Origin: Blastocladiella emersonii ATCC 22665
Lineage: Eukaryota; Blastocladiomycota; Blastocladiomycetes; Blastocladiales; Blastocladiaceae
Direction of reading: 5' to 3'
DNA: 64,000 bases
Assembly (NCBI GenBank): GCA_025594325.1
Contig: JANHCV010000002.1
Coordinates: 2,480,001 to 2,544,000, forward strand
The notes under the pieces were generated by a model, which saw nothing but the letters and a program-made list of their open reading frames with translations, was not told where the DNA came from and did not search any database. Shown piece after piece: positions 31,926-43,300 of this stretch (positions within the stretch are counted from its first letter, which is position 1; each line of letters starts with the position of its first letter). The position numbers and the translations under genes are program-made.

Positions 31926-33063
31926 ATGGGACTGACGGAGGTTGTTCTTGCGACTTGTCCGCCGCCGATGCACGAGACTCACATCTACTCCACACGCAAC
32001 AGGAGGTGTTTCTGTGGAGCCCGGCAAGCTTTCTTGCGGGCATGTCGTTTCTCGTCTACGGGCTCGCCCTGTACACGAGCAGCTCGCTGTTTGTGCGGAC
32101 CCGCACCAAGTACTATGCGGTGCTGTCCGGGCTGGCCATTGGCCGCATCTTCATCGCCGCCTGCCTGCTGGCCTCCCTCGCGTCGCCTGGAGGGGTCCCG
32201 ATCGAGCTCACGCGCTTCTCGAGTGTTGTCGAGGGGACGTACGGCGTCACGTTTATCTCCCTCAACGCGCTCCGGATGTACCGAACGTGCTACTTGAAGC
32301 ACAAACGCCCGGTGCAGGTACTCCTCACGCTCACGGGTATCACGCTGACGATGCAAGTCATCGCGACCATCTGGTTCCTTGTCGCCACGTGGAACACCTA
32401 CGACATGTACGACGGACCGGCGATTGACTTCTACCTGGGTGCGACCGCATGATTCTGATGTTCGACGGACGGTGACTGACGCGCCCATCGCTCCGAACCG
32501 TCTAGCCTGGAGCATTACCGACGCGGCGGTCAACTCGGTCATCTCCCTCTTCTTCGTCTACTTCCTGCGTCAACTCGCTGTTGCCCCGACCGGCATCGCG
32601 TCGATGCGCAGCGAAATGGTCGATTTGATTCGGCACATCCAGGTCATCCTGGTCGGCGAGGTGTCGCTGGCCCTCTTCGCGTCGATCGGGCGGCTGGCGG
32701 ACCCGAAATTTGATCCGAGCTGGTACAGCGTTATTCTGGCGGACGCGGTCCGCCTGCGCACTTTCAGCAGGTACGACCCAACCTTCTTCCGATCATTGTG
32801 CCCCCTATGCTGACCTGCGCGGCGAATGTAGCTTCCTGAGCGGCCTCAACCGCGTCATGAAGCGTGAGGTTCGAGGCAACGTGCGGGCCAGCACGACCGG
32901 TTCCATTGCTTCGGGTACCGGCTCACGCCTGTCAAAGACTACGACAAACCGGTCGTCCCCGCTTCGGGCTCAAAGGTCATTGCGTCGCGCCCTGTCGAGA
33001 GCTCGCACTGCGGCAACTCGTAGCGCGCGGAGATCTCGCCTGACTGCTTCGCTGATTGAATGA
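31926..33063 (+). CDS. Polytopic membrane protein, intact copy of a tandem pair
   Basis: Four exons (31926-31940, 32003-32438, 32506-32770, 32832-33063) give 315 residues. The first exon is only five codons (MGLTE), joined by a 62 nt intron. Hydrophobic helices follow: WSPASFLAGMSFLVYGLALY, then YYAVLSGLAIGRIFIAACLL, YGVTFISLNALRMY, VQVLLTLTGITLTMQVIATI, VNSVISLFFVYFLRQL and a helix around VILVGEVSLALFASIG, so six predicted segments. The C-terminal 75 residues are Arg/Ser-rich and cytosolic in style. It pairs with the damaged copy at 33.7-34.6 kb. I do not recognise the family; a seven-helix receptor-like or small-molecule-handling membrane protein are both possible. Splice sites were chosen by frame and by alignment to the second copy. 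Confidence 0.6.
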
Positions 33064-33391
33064 TATGCCACAGTGGAGCTGGTTTGTGCATCAATATCGG
33101 TATAGATGCCGCTTTCAATGGTTGTTCGGATGAGCTGAACCTGAAACGCGACGCGCCTCTCAATTCCGCGTGACTGGCATCATAATAAGTACCCCAGTTC
33201 ACGATCAAACGCGTTCATCCATCACCGCACGCCTCGGGGATCAGTGTATGCAAGCCCTGTGTGGCAATGAGACTCACCTGAGCTGCATCCATACGTGCGG
33301 TGCAGGTGTATGCCCACCCCGCGTTTGCTCTTCCTTTCTTCCGCCTGCCGCCGCTCTCAACAATGCAGCGTCGTGTACCCATGTTACTACC
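33064..33391. other. Short intergenic stretch with a shared motif
   Basis: About 330 bp downstream of the membrane protein. It contains CTGAAACGCGACGCG at 33141, nearly identical to copies at 29710 and about 34848. No gene was seen. Confidence 0.4.
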
Positions 33392-33799
33392 ATGAAGCTT
33401 CCACGTTTACCGATTGAGCTTGTCGAGGCAAGACTTGTCCTCGCTTACCGTGATGCAACCCGTGATGCCCGCCCCATCCACTTCTACTGTCATTGTCTCT
33501 TGATTTTGCAGCCTTGTGGCAGATTTTCTGTCGCTGACGTCCAAAGTTACGTTGCCTCATGCTGCACCAAGCTCGCGCACCGCATGGACGCCGTTGCCGA
33601 GCTGCGCGAGTACCTGAACGTTATACCCGGACTTGATCGCATTCGCCGATTGCTGTTCAACGAACTGCCCGGAGCGTCACTCATGCACGCCTTCGTCGAC
33701 GATCGCGTGGTCATGTCGGGCCTTACGACTTCGCCTTGCTACTTTGATGAGCGAGCGCTACTCAGCAACTATTTCAATGGAGCCCCGCAAGCTTCTTGA
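33392..33799 (+). CDS. Doubtful short reading frame, F-box-like N-terminus
   Basis: An ATG at 33392 opens a 135-codon frame starting MKLPRLPIELVEARLVLAYR, reminiscent of an F-box start (LPxELxxxIL). A plausible 62-nt intron (33450-33511, with TTGATTTTGCAG acceptor) would shift the frame into a stop, so either the intron is unused or the gene is broken. The 3' end overlaps the damaged membrane-protein copy. There is no further domain evidence. I list it because the composition is less repetitive than the antisense shadows around it. Confidence 0.25.
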   Translation: MKLPRLPIELVEARLVLAYRDATRDARPIHFYCHCLLILQPCGRFSVADVQSYVASCCTKLAHRMDAVAELREYLNVIPGLDRIRRLLFNELPGASLMHAFVDDRVVMSGLTTSPCYFDERALLSNYFNGAPQAS

Positions 33800-34557
33800 C
33801 GGGCATCATCGGCGTCATCTACTTTCTTGCGCTATACACGAGCGTCAACCTCTTTGTCCGGACGCGCTCGATCTACTACGCGGTGCCGGCGAGTGTCGCC
33901 GCTGGGCGCATGTTCATTCTCGGATGCACCGTCGTCTTTCAGACTTTTCCGATTTCGGGTAAAGACTTCCCGGCTGAGCTCAGCCGCTTCATCAGCTGTG
34001 TTGAGCTGGCGTGCGGCGTGACATTCATCGCGCTCAACGCGCGGCGACTGTATAAGACATGCTACTCGCGGTACAAGCGACTCGTCCAGGTTCTCGTCGC
34101 AGGCGCTGTCGTCGCCGCGGCACTCCAGGTGCTGAGTTCGGGCTGGTTTCTCGCTGCGACGTGGAACGGCTTCATGGAATCCGATCTTGCAGTCGCCAAC
34201 ACGCTCTATTTCGGTCCGTCGCTCTCGTTTCTCGCCGGTTCGAGGCCTCAACTCATCACGTGTACTCGTTCTGTAGCGTGGAGCTGCGTCGACGCAGTGG
34301 TGAATAGCGGAATCTCGATCACCTTCGTCGAGTTCCTGCGCGACCTGAGCATCGCGCCGGCGGGCGGCATGACGATGCGCGGCGAGATGGCCGGGCTGAT
34401 CCAGCGTGTCCAAGCGCTTCTCGTCGCGTAAACGGTACTGATCCTGTCAGCCTCCGTCTTCCACCTCGTCGAGTCAACCCTGGACCCGTTGTGGTACAGC
34501 GTCCGCTTTGCGGACGCGTTCCGGCTCCGCGTCTTCTCATCGCTCACACCGGGGTAA
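33712..34557 (+). pseudogene. Second copy of the polytopic membrane protein, disrupted
   Basis: The body (33766-34213 and 34277 onward) closely follows the gene at 31926-33063: FQWSPASFLTGIIGVIYFLA, LFVRTRSIYYAVPASVAAGR, GVTFIALNARRLYKTCYSRY and AWSCVDAVVNSGISITFVEF correspond segment by segment, and the 63 nt intron (34214-34276) sits at the same position. Two lesions are visible. The first-exon region (33712-33730) still resembles the MGLTE exon but has lost the GT donor. A TAA at 34429-34431 interrupts the frame, and the homologous sequence continues in the same frame beyond it (LDPLWYSVRFADAFRLRVFS) up to 34554. A stop-shortened but expressed protein cannot be excluded. Confidence 0.65.
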
Positions 34558-35481
34558 CATCGGAAGGTAGTGTCGCTTCGTGTCTTCGGCCTGCGGAAAT
34601 GCTAAGCACTGCATGTGAACATACTGGACATTTGTTCAACGAACGACGGAGGAGCGATGTAGTCCAGATCGGTAAACGCATCTAAGCGCCAAGGATCGCG
34701 CGACGTGGGTGGACACGAAGCGGGCCGTGTCTGCTCACACGATTCTCGAATAGACTTTGAAGATATGCGCGATTAAGCACGCGGTTCCACTTCGCACGAG
34801 AGCAGAACGCAACCGAGGCGGTCAAGGGCCTGTCTTCGACGGCACCTGAAACGCGACGCGTCCGACTCGCCACGGCAGCGGGCGCGACTCCTGCGCCACT
34901 TCGACCAGGGGTGCCTCGACTAGACGGATCCATGCTCCAGCTCGAAAATGTTGCGCCCACGACGCGTCGCGATATCATGTGAGCGGCGCGTGAGACGCGA
35001 GACGCGGGTTCCCGGCACTCTCAGTTACCCGAACCGGCAAGCCCGGCCACGAGGGCGAAAAAGCAACGCGTAGGCAGCCGCCGCCAATCGCTCCCACCAC
35101 CCCGCGCAGCGCGTTCGCCGCGAGCCACGTCACGCAACATGGAGCAACGAAACGCGAAACGCAAGAGTCGATGGTGCTAGCGCCCGGCGCAGCAGCAGGG
35201 CACATGACGCGCGGTCCCCATCGTGGCCAGCTTGAGTGACGCGACCGATGGGCATCACCGGCGCCCCTGGCCACGCGCATCCGGTGTACGCGCGTGGGTC
35301 TGCCGGGTGGGAACTGCTGCCCGGGAGACAGCGCACGGGAGGGCGTTGCTGCGCGAAGCGGCGCCGGTTCCGAGCAAGCGAGGGAATGGCAATCACGGCC
35401 GCCGCCGCCGCCGCTCTCGCAGACCAACCGGCCCACGCGCACCGCCTTCGCCGTCCTGACCGCAACGTACATACCGCCCGA
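34558..35481. promoter_or_regulatory. Intergenic region upstream of the first receiver-like paralogue
   Basis: About 920 bp. It holds a TGAAACGCGACGCG copy near 34849 and an ACGCGT core at 34962. The frame of the downstream gene stays open upstream of its chosen ATG, to an ATG at 35248, so its 5' boundary is uncertain. No separate gene was seen. Confidence 0.4.
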
Positions 35482-38400
35482 ATGAAGAACCCGCCCGAGC
35501 CGCCGCGCGCGACCGCAATCCCTCCCGCGCCTGCCGCCACTGCCAGCGCGCCCGAGCCATCGCCCACTGCGATCCACAGTGTGGCCGGCGCGGCGCTCGA
35601 TCGCCTCGAGTCGCTCCTGACCGCAGTGCACAGCGCCCCGCCTGCGCCGCACGCGTGGCCCGCGCTGCACCTGCTGCTGCTCGAGCACACGGCCACGGCG
35701 CGCGCCGCGCTTGCCCTGCTGGGCGCGCCCGAGCCCGACCCCGAACCCAGGTCGCCGCCGCACGTCCCCGGATCAGGCGCGGAATCCGCCGAGCTGTTCG
35801 ACCTGGTCGCCGTCCTCGACACGACCGCGCACCTCGCCGCCGAAGTGGCGCGCGCGCGCAGCATCGCCGTGCACGTCGACACCCCCGCGCACGCCGTCGC
35901 CATGCACGTCCGCGGCCCGCGCGACACGGCGACGTGGGGCCTGCTCGACGCCCTGCTGCGGTGCGTTGCCGCCGTCGGCGCGGGCGGCCGCGTCGACATG
36001 TCGTGCTCGTGCATGCCCGGCCGCCCGCACGCACACCCGAGGCTGCACCTCGACTGCTGCCCGACGGTCCGCTTCGTCGCGTCGCCCGTCGACCCGGCCC
36101 AGCTCGGGCCCGACTGCCTCGTCCTGCCGCGTTGTACGACGTTCCTGCAGACTCACCCGATCCCGGACTGCGTCGCGACCCGCGCGGCGCACACGCACAT
36201 GCTGCAGCTCGACGTTGTTCTAGACGTCGTGCCCACGGCCGCCGCACGAGACCCCGCGTGCGCGCTCGTGTCCCCACCGCCCTCGCCGTGGGCCGCCGAG
36301 CTCGACCGGTTCGCGCAACGCCTCGAGGGGTTCCCCGTCGGCGTCGTCGCGCGGTCCGACGACGTGGACCTGCGCCGCCAGCTCGCCATCCTCGGACCGG
36401 ACCTCGTCCCGCTCGACGACCTGCACCGGTTCCCGCGCCTCGTCGTCGTCGCGCTCCCGCCCGCGGCGCTCGGCCTGCTCCTCGCTGCCGTCGATCAGCT
36501 GCCGCATCACCAGCCCGTCGGGATCCTCGCCATCACCACGTCGCCGGCCGAGACCCGCGAGGTGCTGGCGCTCCTTCACGGCCGCGACCGCGTCACCTCG
36601 CCCGAGCCCGCCGTTGTCGCCGTGCACCTCGCCGAGCGCCCGCTCGGCTCCCGCTCGCTGCTCGGCCACCTGCACCACCTCGTCACCATCCTCCACTCGG
36701 CTCCCGCCGCGACCCCCGACTCGCTGTCGGTCTCGAGCTCTCGCGTCGACTACTCGGCGACGCCAGCGCGCCCGGGCATTCCGCAGAGCGGCGGCGGCCG
36801 GCCGTCCTCGCCGCGCCCGCCGCCGCTCGCGTTCGTGCCGGGCCAGCTGCCGCTCGCGTTCCCGTACAGCCTCGAGCTCGAGTGGCCGCGCTTCATCTGC
36901 TGGATCGAGGCCAAGGCCACCGACGGGTCGCTGCTCGACGTCGACTTTTCCGACGGCCAGACCCCGCTGTTCACCGCGACCTCGCACAACAACCCGCCGT
37001 TTCGCGCGTTCGTCGCTGACCTCGCCGCCGCGGCCCAGGCGTACGTGTCGGCGTCGGACCCGCTGGTCGAAGTCGAGCCCGCCGCCGAGCTGTTGCTTCC
37101 CGATCCAGCGATGGTCGTCCTCGACGTGCCCACGACCGCGGAACCGGTCACGTCGGCGTCCCTCGGCTCGGCGCGCTGCCCGCGGTCGCTCTCGGCCGAC
37201 ACGCTGCTGTTCGTCAATGCGCCGCAGCGGCCGCCGATGCGCCCGCGGGCGGGGAGCGACAAGGCGGCGGCGGTCGCGGCGGCGTGTCTCGCCGCGCAGG
37301 CCGGGTGCCGCCCGCTGCCCAAGTGGCAGCCGATCATGAAGAACCTGTGTGTTCTCGTTATTGACGGTACGCTTACTCGCGTATTCTACCCCGCGGTTCA
37401 CGGCACTCACACCTTATTTTGCACCCGTAGACGATGCCAGTTCCTCATCGAGCCTGACCGCCTTCCTGACCGAATGCGGCGTCGCGTGGGATCTCGCGGC
37501 CAACGCCGAGGACGCCTACGCCATGGTGACGCAACAGGCCGCCGCCGCGACCACCTCGTCCTCGCGCCCCGCAGACTCGCCGCCGTACCACCTCATCTTC
37601 GTGAGCCTCGACCTCGGGTTCGGCAGCCGCGCCCATGCGCGCACCCGCACCGCCCCGTCGCCGCTCGACCTGATCCGGTGGATCCGCGCCGACGAGTACC
37701 GCCGCCGCACGTCGACGCTCGCGCGGTCGCGGTCGTCGGCGATCGGCGCCGCTGCCGCCGCCGGCGCGGCGGAGGTGAGTGCCGCGGTCTTCACGGACGT
37801 CTGGCTCCGCGACCGCGGTCGCGCTGGCGTCGGCAACCCGCGCGCGGGCGACGCACACGCCGACGCCGGCATGTTCCACGCGCTGACCGCGTCGCAGCTG
37901 GCGCACCACGGCACGCCCGCGCTGATCGTCGGCATGGCGGCCGACGTCCCCGCGCCGGTCCCTGCCTCCGCCGCCGGAGGTGACGGCGAGCTGCCAGCAC
38001 CCGGTTCTGCGGGCGACGAGCCCGTCCCACCGTACCAGGCCGCGCTGACCGCCGGATGTAACGCGGTCGCGCCGCGGCCCGTCCCGCGCGCGTGGGCCGA
38101 GACCAAGCTCGCCGAGACGTGCGCGATCCTGACGCTGCTCGATCTCGCGCACGTCGCTCCCGCGGCGGCGGCCGAGAGTGGTGGTGCTAGCGCGGCCGCG
38201 TCGATGCGGTTCTCGGACACGGTGGCCACCGCGGCGCAGCCGATCGCGGTCCCGATGCCGCCGACGCTCGTCGGCCGCGACGGCGTACCCGAGGCTCACG
38301 GCGCGGCGGCGATCGTGGTTGCGGGGATGGAGGACGGGAAGGTGGGTTACAACGGACATCACCGCGGCGAGGTCCGTGACAGCAGCAGTGGCAAGGCGCC

Positions 38401-38491
38401 CGTGCGTGAGCGGCTGGACCGCTCGCGGCCTGCGCGCGCGCCGCGCAGCCGGTCGCTGTCGCCGACGGCGCTCGTGGCTCGTGTCGTTTGA
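35482..38491 (+). CDS. Hybrid-histidine-kinase-derived pseudoenzyme with degenerate receiver (paralogue 1)
   Basis: Two exons (35482-37366, 37431-38491), 981 residues. The N-terminal third resembles the region between the H-box and ATPase domain of hybrid kinases (DLVAVLDTTAHLAAEVARAR, LLDALLRCVAAVGAGGRVDM). A decayed first receiver follows (about 290-420, VGVVARSDDVDLRRQLAILG, ending HLAERPLGSRSLLGHLHHLV). The final receiver begins LCVLVIDDD, with the intron inside the acidic pocket codons, and continues GVAWDLAANAEDAYAM. The phospho-acceptor position reads IFVSLDLG, Ser (residue 687) instead of Asp, and the conserved Lys is Arg (GCNAVAPRPVPRAW). It is paralogous to the gene at 40.4 kb. A signalling scaffold is one possibility; an Ssk1-like regulator is another. 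An in-frame upstream ATG exists at 35248. Confidence 0.6.
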
Positions 38492-38826
38492 GATTTCTGC
38501 TGTGTCCAGATATTGAGTGAGCGGGGCATGAGTTCCAATATACCATGCGAGATTCCTGATCCAGCGGTGTTTGTTGGAGAGGGACGGCACGGCGGCGAAA
38601 GGTGGGTTCCTCGAAGTACCCACGAAGTTGCTTTGATCGATTTCACAGATGTTTTTCCAAGTGAGAAGCCCAAGCGGGATCAAGTCGACCACGCGGGGGA
38701 CCGGTCCCGATCACGTGCGGATGATCGCCGCGTCGCGCGGCACGCGGTGCAAGCGCGGGACGATTTCGCGGCCACCGATTTCAGACTCTCGAAGTGACTG
38801 CAGCGAATCAGAATGGGCAATCTATA
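38492..38826. other. Tail-to-tail gap between receiver-like paralogue 1 and the HMG-box gene
   Basis: About 335 bp between two convergent genes, expected to hold both 3' ends. Nothing else was recognised. Confidence 0.4.
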
Positions 38827-39483
38827 TCACTCTTGCGGCGGAACCATCACTGCCGAATCACGCCGCTGCTGGGCGACCTCCTTGGCGCGCTGCTGGTAGT
38901 GGGCGCGGACCTCGTCCGACTCCTGGCGCCACTGCTCGGAGATGACCTTGGTGAGCTCGCGGCGCTTCGGGAGCGTGTGTTTGAGCGCCTCCTGGCGGTC
39001 CTTCATGTAGAGGAAGAAGGAGTTGGGCGGGCGCCGCGGCGCGCCGGGTGTTGCGACAGCTGATGCGGGGTCGGCGAGCGGGTCGACCGGCCATGAAGCC
39101 GCGGCGGGACCCAACACGTCATGGCCGCTTCGGCGGGACCGGTTGCCGGCGCGCTTCTTCGGCGGCCGCTGGTTCAGCAGCTGCCTCTGTTGCTGCTCCT
39201 GCTCGAGGAGGAGCGCGTGGCCCGCGTCGAGGTCGCAGGTGAGGGCGGGCGCGAGCTGGAGGTGCACGTTCTGGACCGGGGTGTCCATTGGGTACGGCGA
39301 GGTCGGCGGAAGCAAGAGGCCGGCGGCGTCCATGTCGGCGGGCTCCGGGACGTGCAGGAAGTGGCTGAAGTGGACCGCGCTCGGGTCCGTGATCGGGATC
39401 ACGGCATACATGTGCCCGTTCGAGTCGACGATGAGCTCGGGCGGCGGGAAGGACGGGATCAGGGTGTCGTTTGCGTGGGACAT
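38827..39483 (-). CDS. HMG-box transcription factor (MATA_HMG type)
   Basis: Intronless, 218 residues from the ATG at 39483. The N-terminal half is hydrophobic/proline-rich (LIPSFPPPELIVDSNGHMYA) followed by a Gln-rich run and a basic patch (PPKKRAGNRSRRSG). The C-terminal HMG box spans about residues 143-210: RRPPNSFFLYMKDRQEALKH, ELTKVISEQWRQESDEVRAH and YQQRAKEVAQQ, including the RPPNxFxLY start and the SEQWRxE helix seen in fungal sequence-specific HMG factors, which often act in mating or stress responses. No other mating-type gene lies in the window, so a MAT role is not supported by context. It is the only minus-strand gene in the accessory block. Confidence 0.85.
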   Translation of the reverse strand: MSHANDTLIPSFPPPELIVDSNGHMYAVIPITDPSAVHFSHFLHVPEPADMDAAGLLLPPTSPYPMDTPVQNVHLQLAPALTCDLDAGHALLLEQEQQQRQLLNQRPPKKRAGNRSRRSGHDVLGPAAASWPVDPLADPASAVATPGAPRRPPNSFFLYMKDRQEALKHTLPKRRELTKVISEQWRQESDEVRAHYQQRAKEVAQQRRDSAVMVPPQE

Positions 39484-40399
39484 GGTTCTGACTTGGCGAG
39501 TGATGGCGAGGGCGGCCAAAGTCCGTGGACCGTCAGCGAACCGTTTTGGTCGGCGTCATGGTCGCCGTCGTCCTCGTCGACGCATCGTTGCAGCGAATTC
39601 GAGTCCATCGGCAGCGGTAGTCAAGGGCGTCGAGTGTCAAAGGGCGACGTCAAAGAGCTGCAAATCGGAGCAGGTTCAGGAGAAAGGGCCCAGGAGAACG
39701 ATCGGCGCGCGGTGTGTGGCGCCGTCACGTGCGGATAAGCGGCGCCACAGCCACGCGGTGCGGCGCAGCTCGGGGAAGCAGGCCAGCCCAAGTGCTCCAT
39801 CCGGGCGCGCGGAGCACGCGGTGCGGGACCGTGGGAATCAGGGGGCGAGCAACCGCGCGTGGGCGACACGTCACCGGCGCGTCATGCCACGCCACGCGTT
39901 GCGGCGGCGGGCGGCAGCCGGTGGCCCGCAGGCGCGCCCGCCCGCGATAGCAATCTATGCACGCTGACGCGTTCGCCGCTACGCCGCTACGCCGCCCACC
40001 GGGCACCCATGGAGCACGCGCAAACGCGCACGCACGGCGCAGCCGCCTGGCCGGGGGCGCAGCGGCGGAATGACGCGGCCGTGACGCGCGCTGAGCTGCC
40101 GCGACGCGCGCCGATTCAACCGGCCCGCGAGCATTCAGGGCGCCCCCAAGCAGGCAGCCTGGCGGTAGAGGCCCAAGGGGCCGTTGGGGCGGTGGCGGCG
40201 GCGGCAGGCGGGGCGCGCAGCTAAAGGCGGCCGAGACACGGCGGCGGGACGGAGCAGGGCATCTGAGACCGCGGCGCCCGCGACCCCCGCTCCCGCGTCG
40301 CACTGCAACCGGCCCCGGCTCGGACAAGCGTCACCGTCATCCTCGGCCCCGTCGCCTCCGCCATCGCCACGCTCGTCGCGCGCCCATCGTACGCCCGCA
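39484..40399. promoter_or_regulatory. Divergent intergenic region between the HMG-box gene and receiver-like paralogue 2
   Basis: About 915 bp between two divergent genes, so it should hold both promoters. It is GC-rich with many CGCGCC/GGCGCG steps. The downstream frame stays open upstream of 40400 but without an ATG in the nearest 200 bp. No separate gene was seen. Confidence 0.4.
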
Positions 40400-43300
40400 A
40401 TGCTCCACCCTCCTCGCCCGGCCCCCGCCGCCGCCATGCCGCGCGTCGCCGGATCACCGCCACCAACAACAGCGGCCGCCGCCGCCGTCGCCGTGCCTTC
40501 CGCAGCGAGCACGAGCGCTGCCGCCGCCACCATGCCGCCCGGCTGCAGCACTCTGCGCAGCGTGGCACTCGCGGCGCTCGGCCGCCTCGAGTCGCTCCTC
40601 GCCGCGGTGCACCGGACGCCGCCCGCGCCGCACGCGTGGTCGGCACTGCACCTGGTGCTGCTCGAGCACGCCGCCACGGCGCGCGTCGCCCTCGCCCTGC
40701 TGCGCGCACCCGAACCCGGGCCCGTGTCGCCGCCATCCGGGGCCACCATGGCCGCGGCCACCGACGGCGCCCGGTCTCACGACCACGAGACCAACGAGCC
40801 GTTCGACCTGGCGGATGCCATCGAGACGGCCGCGCACCTCGCATCCTCGGCGGCCCACGCCCGCGCCGTCGCCGTCCACGTCAACACGCCGTCGCACGCG
40901 ACGCCCGCCGCCGTCTACGGGTCGCGCGCCGCAGCGACGCGGTGTCTCGCCGACGCCCTCGTGCGGTGCGTGGCCGCCGTCGCGCCGGGCGGCCGCGTCG
41001 ACATGTCGTGCTCGTGCGCGGCCCCGGACCACCACGGCCCGGCCTCGGCCCCGACCGTCATAAGACTCGTCGCGTCGCCCGTGGACCCCGCGGCCCTCGA
41101 TCCCGCAACCTTTGCCCTGTCCGACGCCCGGTCTCACCACCTCCTGACCCACCCGGTCGCGCACGGGCACCCCGCCGCGGACGGCGTCCGCCACACGCAC
41201 ATGCTGCAGCTCGACGTGACGCTCGCCGTCGCGCCGACGTGCGCCAACGGGCCCGCCCCGGTGTCCGCGACCTGGACCCTCGAGGTCGCCGCGTTCGCGC
41301 CGCTGCTGCGCGAGTTCCCGCTCGGCGTGCTTGCGCGGTCCGACGATGCGGACCTGCGCCGCCAGCTCGCGGCCCTCGGCCCGGCGCTCGTCCCGCTCGA
41401 CGACCTCGGCAGCTTCCCGCGCCTGATCGCCGTCGCGCTCCCGCCCACGGCCCTGAAGCTGTTCCTCGCGGCCGTCGACCGCCTGCACCACCGCGTCCCC
41501 GTCGGCGTCCTCGCCATCACCGCGTCGCCCGCCGAGACGCGCGAGGCTGTCGCCGTTGTGCACGGGCGCACGCGGTCCGCGTCTCCCGATCTCGCGCTGC
41601 CGTCGCTCGTGGTGGTGCATCTCGCGGAGCGCCCGCTCGGCCCACGGTCGCTGCTCGCGCACCTGGTCCACCTCGTCGCGACGCTGCGCGGCGCCGCGGC
41701 CCCGCCTTCCCCATCGCCATCGTCGCCGACCTCGTTCTCGACAACCCCCGCGGCCTCGGAGCCCGCCAACCCGCTCGACCGCACCTCGTCCGTGTCGTCG
41801 CTGCCGCCCGCGCTCCTGTTCCCGCACCAGCAGCTGTCCCCGCCGGTGCCCACGCTGCCGTCGTCGCCCGCCGCTTCGAACGGCGCCGCCGACTACTTTC
41901 TGCCGGGCGTGTGGGTCGGCGACCTCGCCACGGCCGCGCGCCCGGGGGTCCCGCAGGGTGGCGGCGGCCGGCCGTCGAGTCCGCGCCCGCCCCCGCTCTC
42001 GTTTGTCCCCGGCCAGCTCCCGCTCGCGTTCCCGTACAGCCTCGAGCTCGAGTGGCCGCGGCTCGTGCACTGGCTCGAGGCCAGGGCGGCCGACGAGTCG
42101 CTCGATTTCGAGGAGGTCGTCGACGAGGATGAGGAGGACGCGCGGCTTCTCGCGCTCACGGCCCACGACACGCCGCCGTTCCGCGCGTTCGTCGCCGACC
42201 TCGCGGCGGCGGCGGCGGCGCAGCGGGACGCGAACGACGCGCTCGTCGAGGACGAGCTCGATTCTTCGATTTCACCACCGCCCGCTGGCGCGGTGCTCGA
42301 CCCGGCCCTTGTCGCCCTCGACGCGTCTTCGGCCTGCACCATGCCGGCCGCGGCCGCCCCGCTGGCGCTCATCGGGTCGCCGCGGTGCCCGCTGTCGCTC
42401 CTGTCCGACCCGCAGGTCGTGGACTCCGTGCAGCAGCAGCGGTCGCCCCCGCGCTCGCGGTCGGGTAGCGCCAAAGCGGCCGCGGCGCTCGCTGCTGCCG
42501 GCGTCACGGCGGCCATCGCGTGCCCCTCGCTCCAGGCGCGGTGCCGCCCGCTGCCCAAGTGGCAGCCGATTATGAAGAACCTGTGTGTGCTCGTCGTTGA
42601 CGGTACGGTCTCTCGTTCTTACCTCGTCGACGGACCAGAGACTCACGTTGTATGCGCGCGCTTAGACGACCCCGTCACCTCATCGAGCCTGACGGCGCTG
42701 CTGTCCGAGTGGGGCGTCGCGTGGGACCTGGCGACCAACGCCGACGACGCCTTCGCCATGGCCACGCAGTCGACCTCGTCCTCGCGCCCCGCCGACTCGC
42801 CGTACCACCTCATCTTCATGAGCCTCGACCTCGGCCTCGGCTCCCGCGCCGCCGCGGCCGCCGTGTCCCCGCTCGACCTGATCCGGTGGATCCGGTCCGA
42901 CGAGTACCGCCGCCGCACGTCGACGCTGATGCGCACGCGGTCGTCGACCATCTCGGCCGCCGCCGCCGCGGCCGCAGCCGCAGCGGCCATCATGGACGCG
43001 CGCCTGCGCGACGGCCACAGCGACCGCGGCGCGTCGGCCGACTCGAGCGACGACGACTCCGCGGGGGTCCCGCCAGCGGCGCCCGCGACGTACCTCGCGC
43101 GCCACGGCACGCCGACGCTGATCATTGGCATGTCGTCGCGCGCGCCCGCCGCCACACCGTCGTCGGGCAAATCCACCACCACACCACGCGGCAGCGACCA
43201 CATCGACCCGCCGTGCCCCGCGGCGCTCAACGCCGGGTGCAACGCCGTGTGCCCGCGGCCCGTCCCGCGCGCGTGGGCCGAGGACAAGTTGAGCGAGACG

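Noticed and set aside
35248-35481. Upstream ATG extension of receiver paralogue 1
   Set aside because: The extension is basic low complexity and has no counterpart in paralogue 2, whose alignable sequence begins after the chosen starts; kept only as an alternative.
38827-39483. Mating-type locus assignment for the HMG-box gene
   Set aside because: No homeodomain, pheromone, receptor or other MAT-linked gene is present in the flanking 20 kb.
40454-42166. 570-codon minus-strand frame opposite receiver paralogue 2
   Set aside because: Arg/Gly-rich codon-bias shadow; its homologue in paralogue 1 is not conserved as protein.
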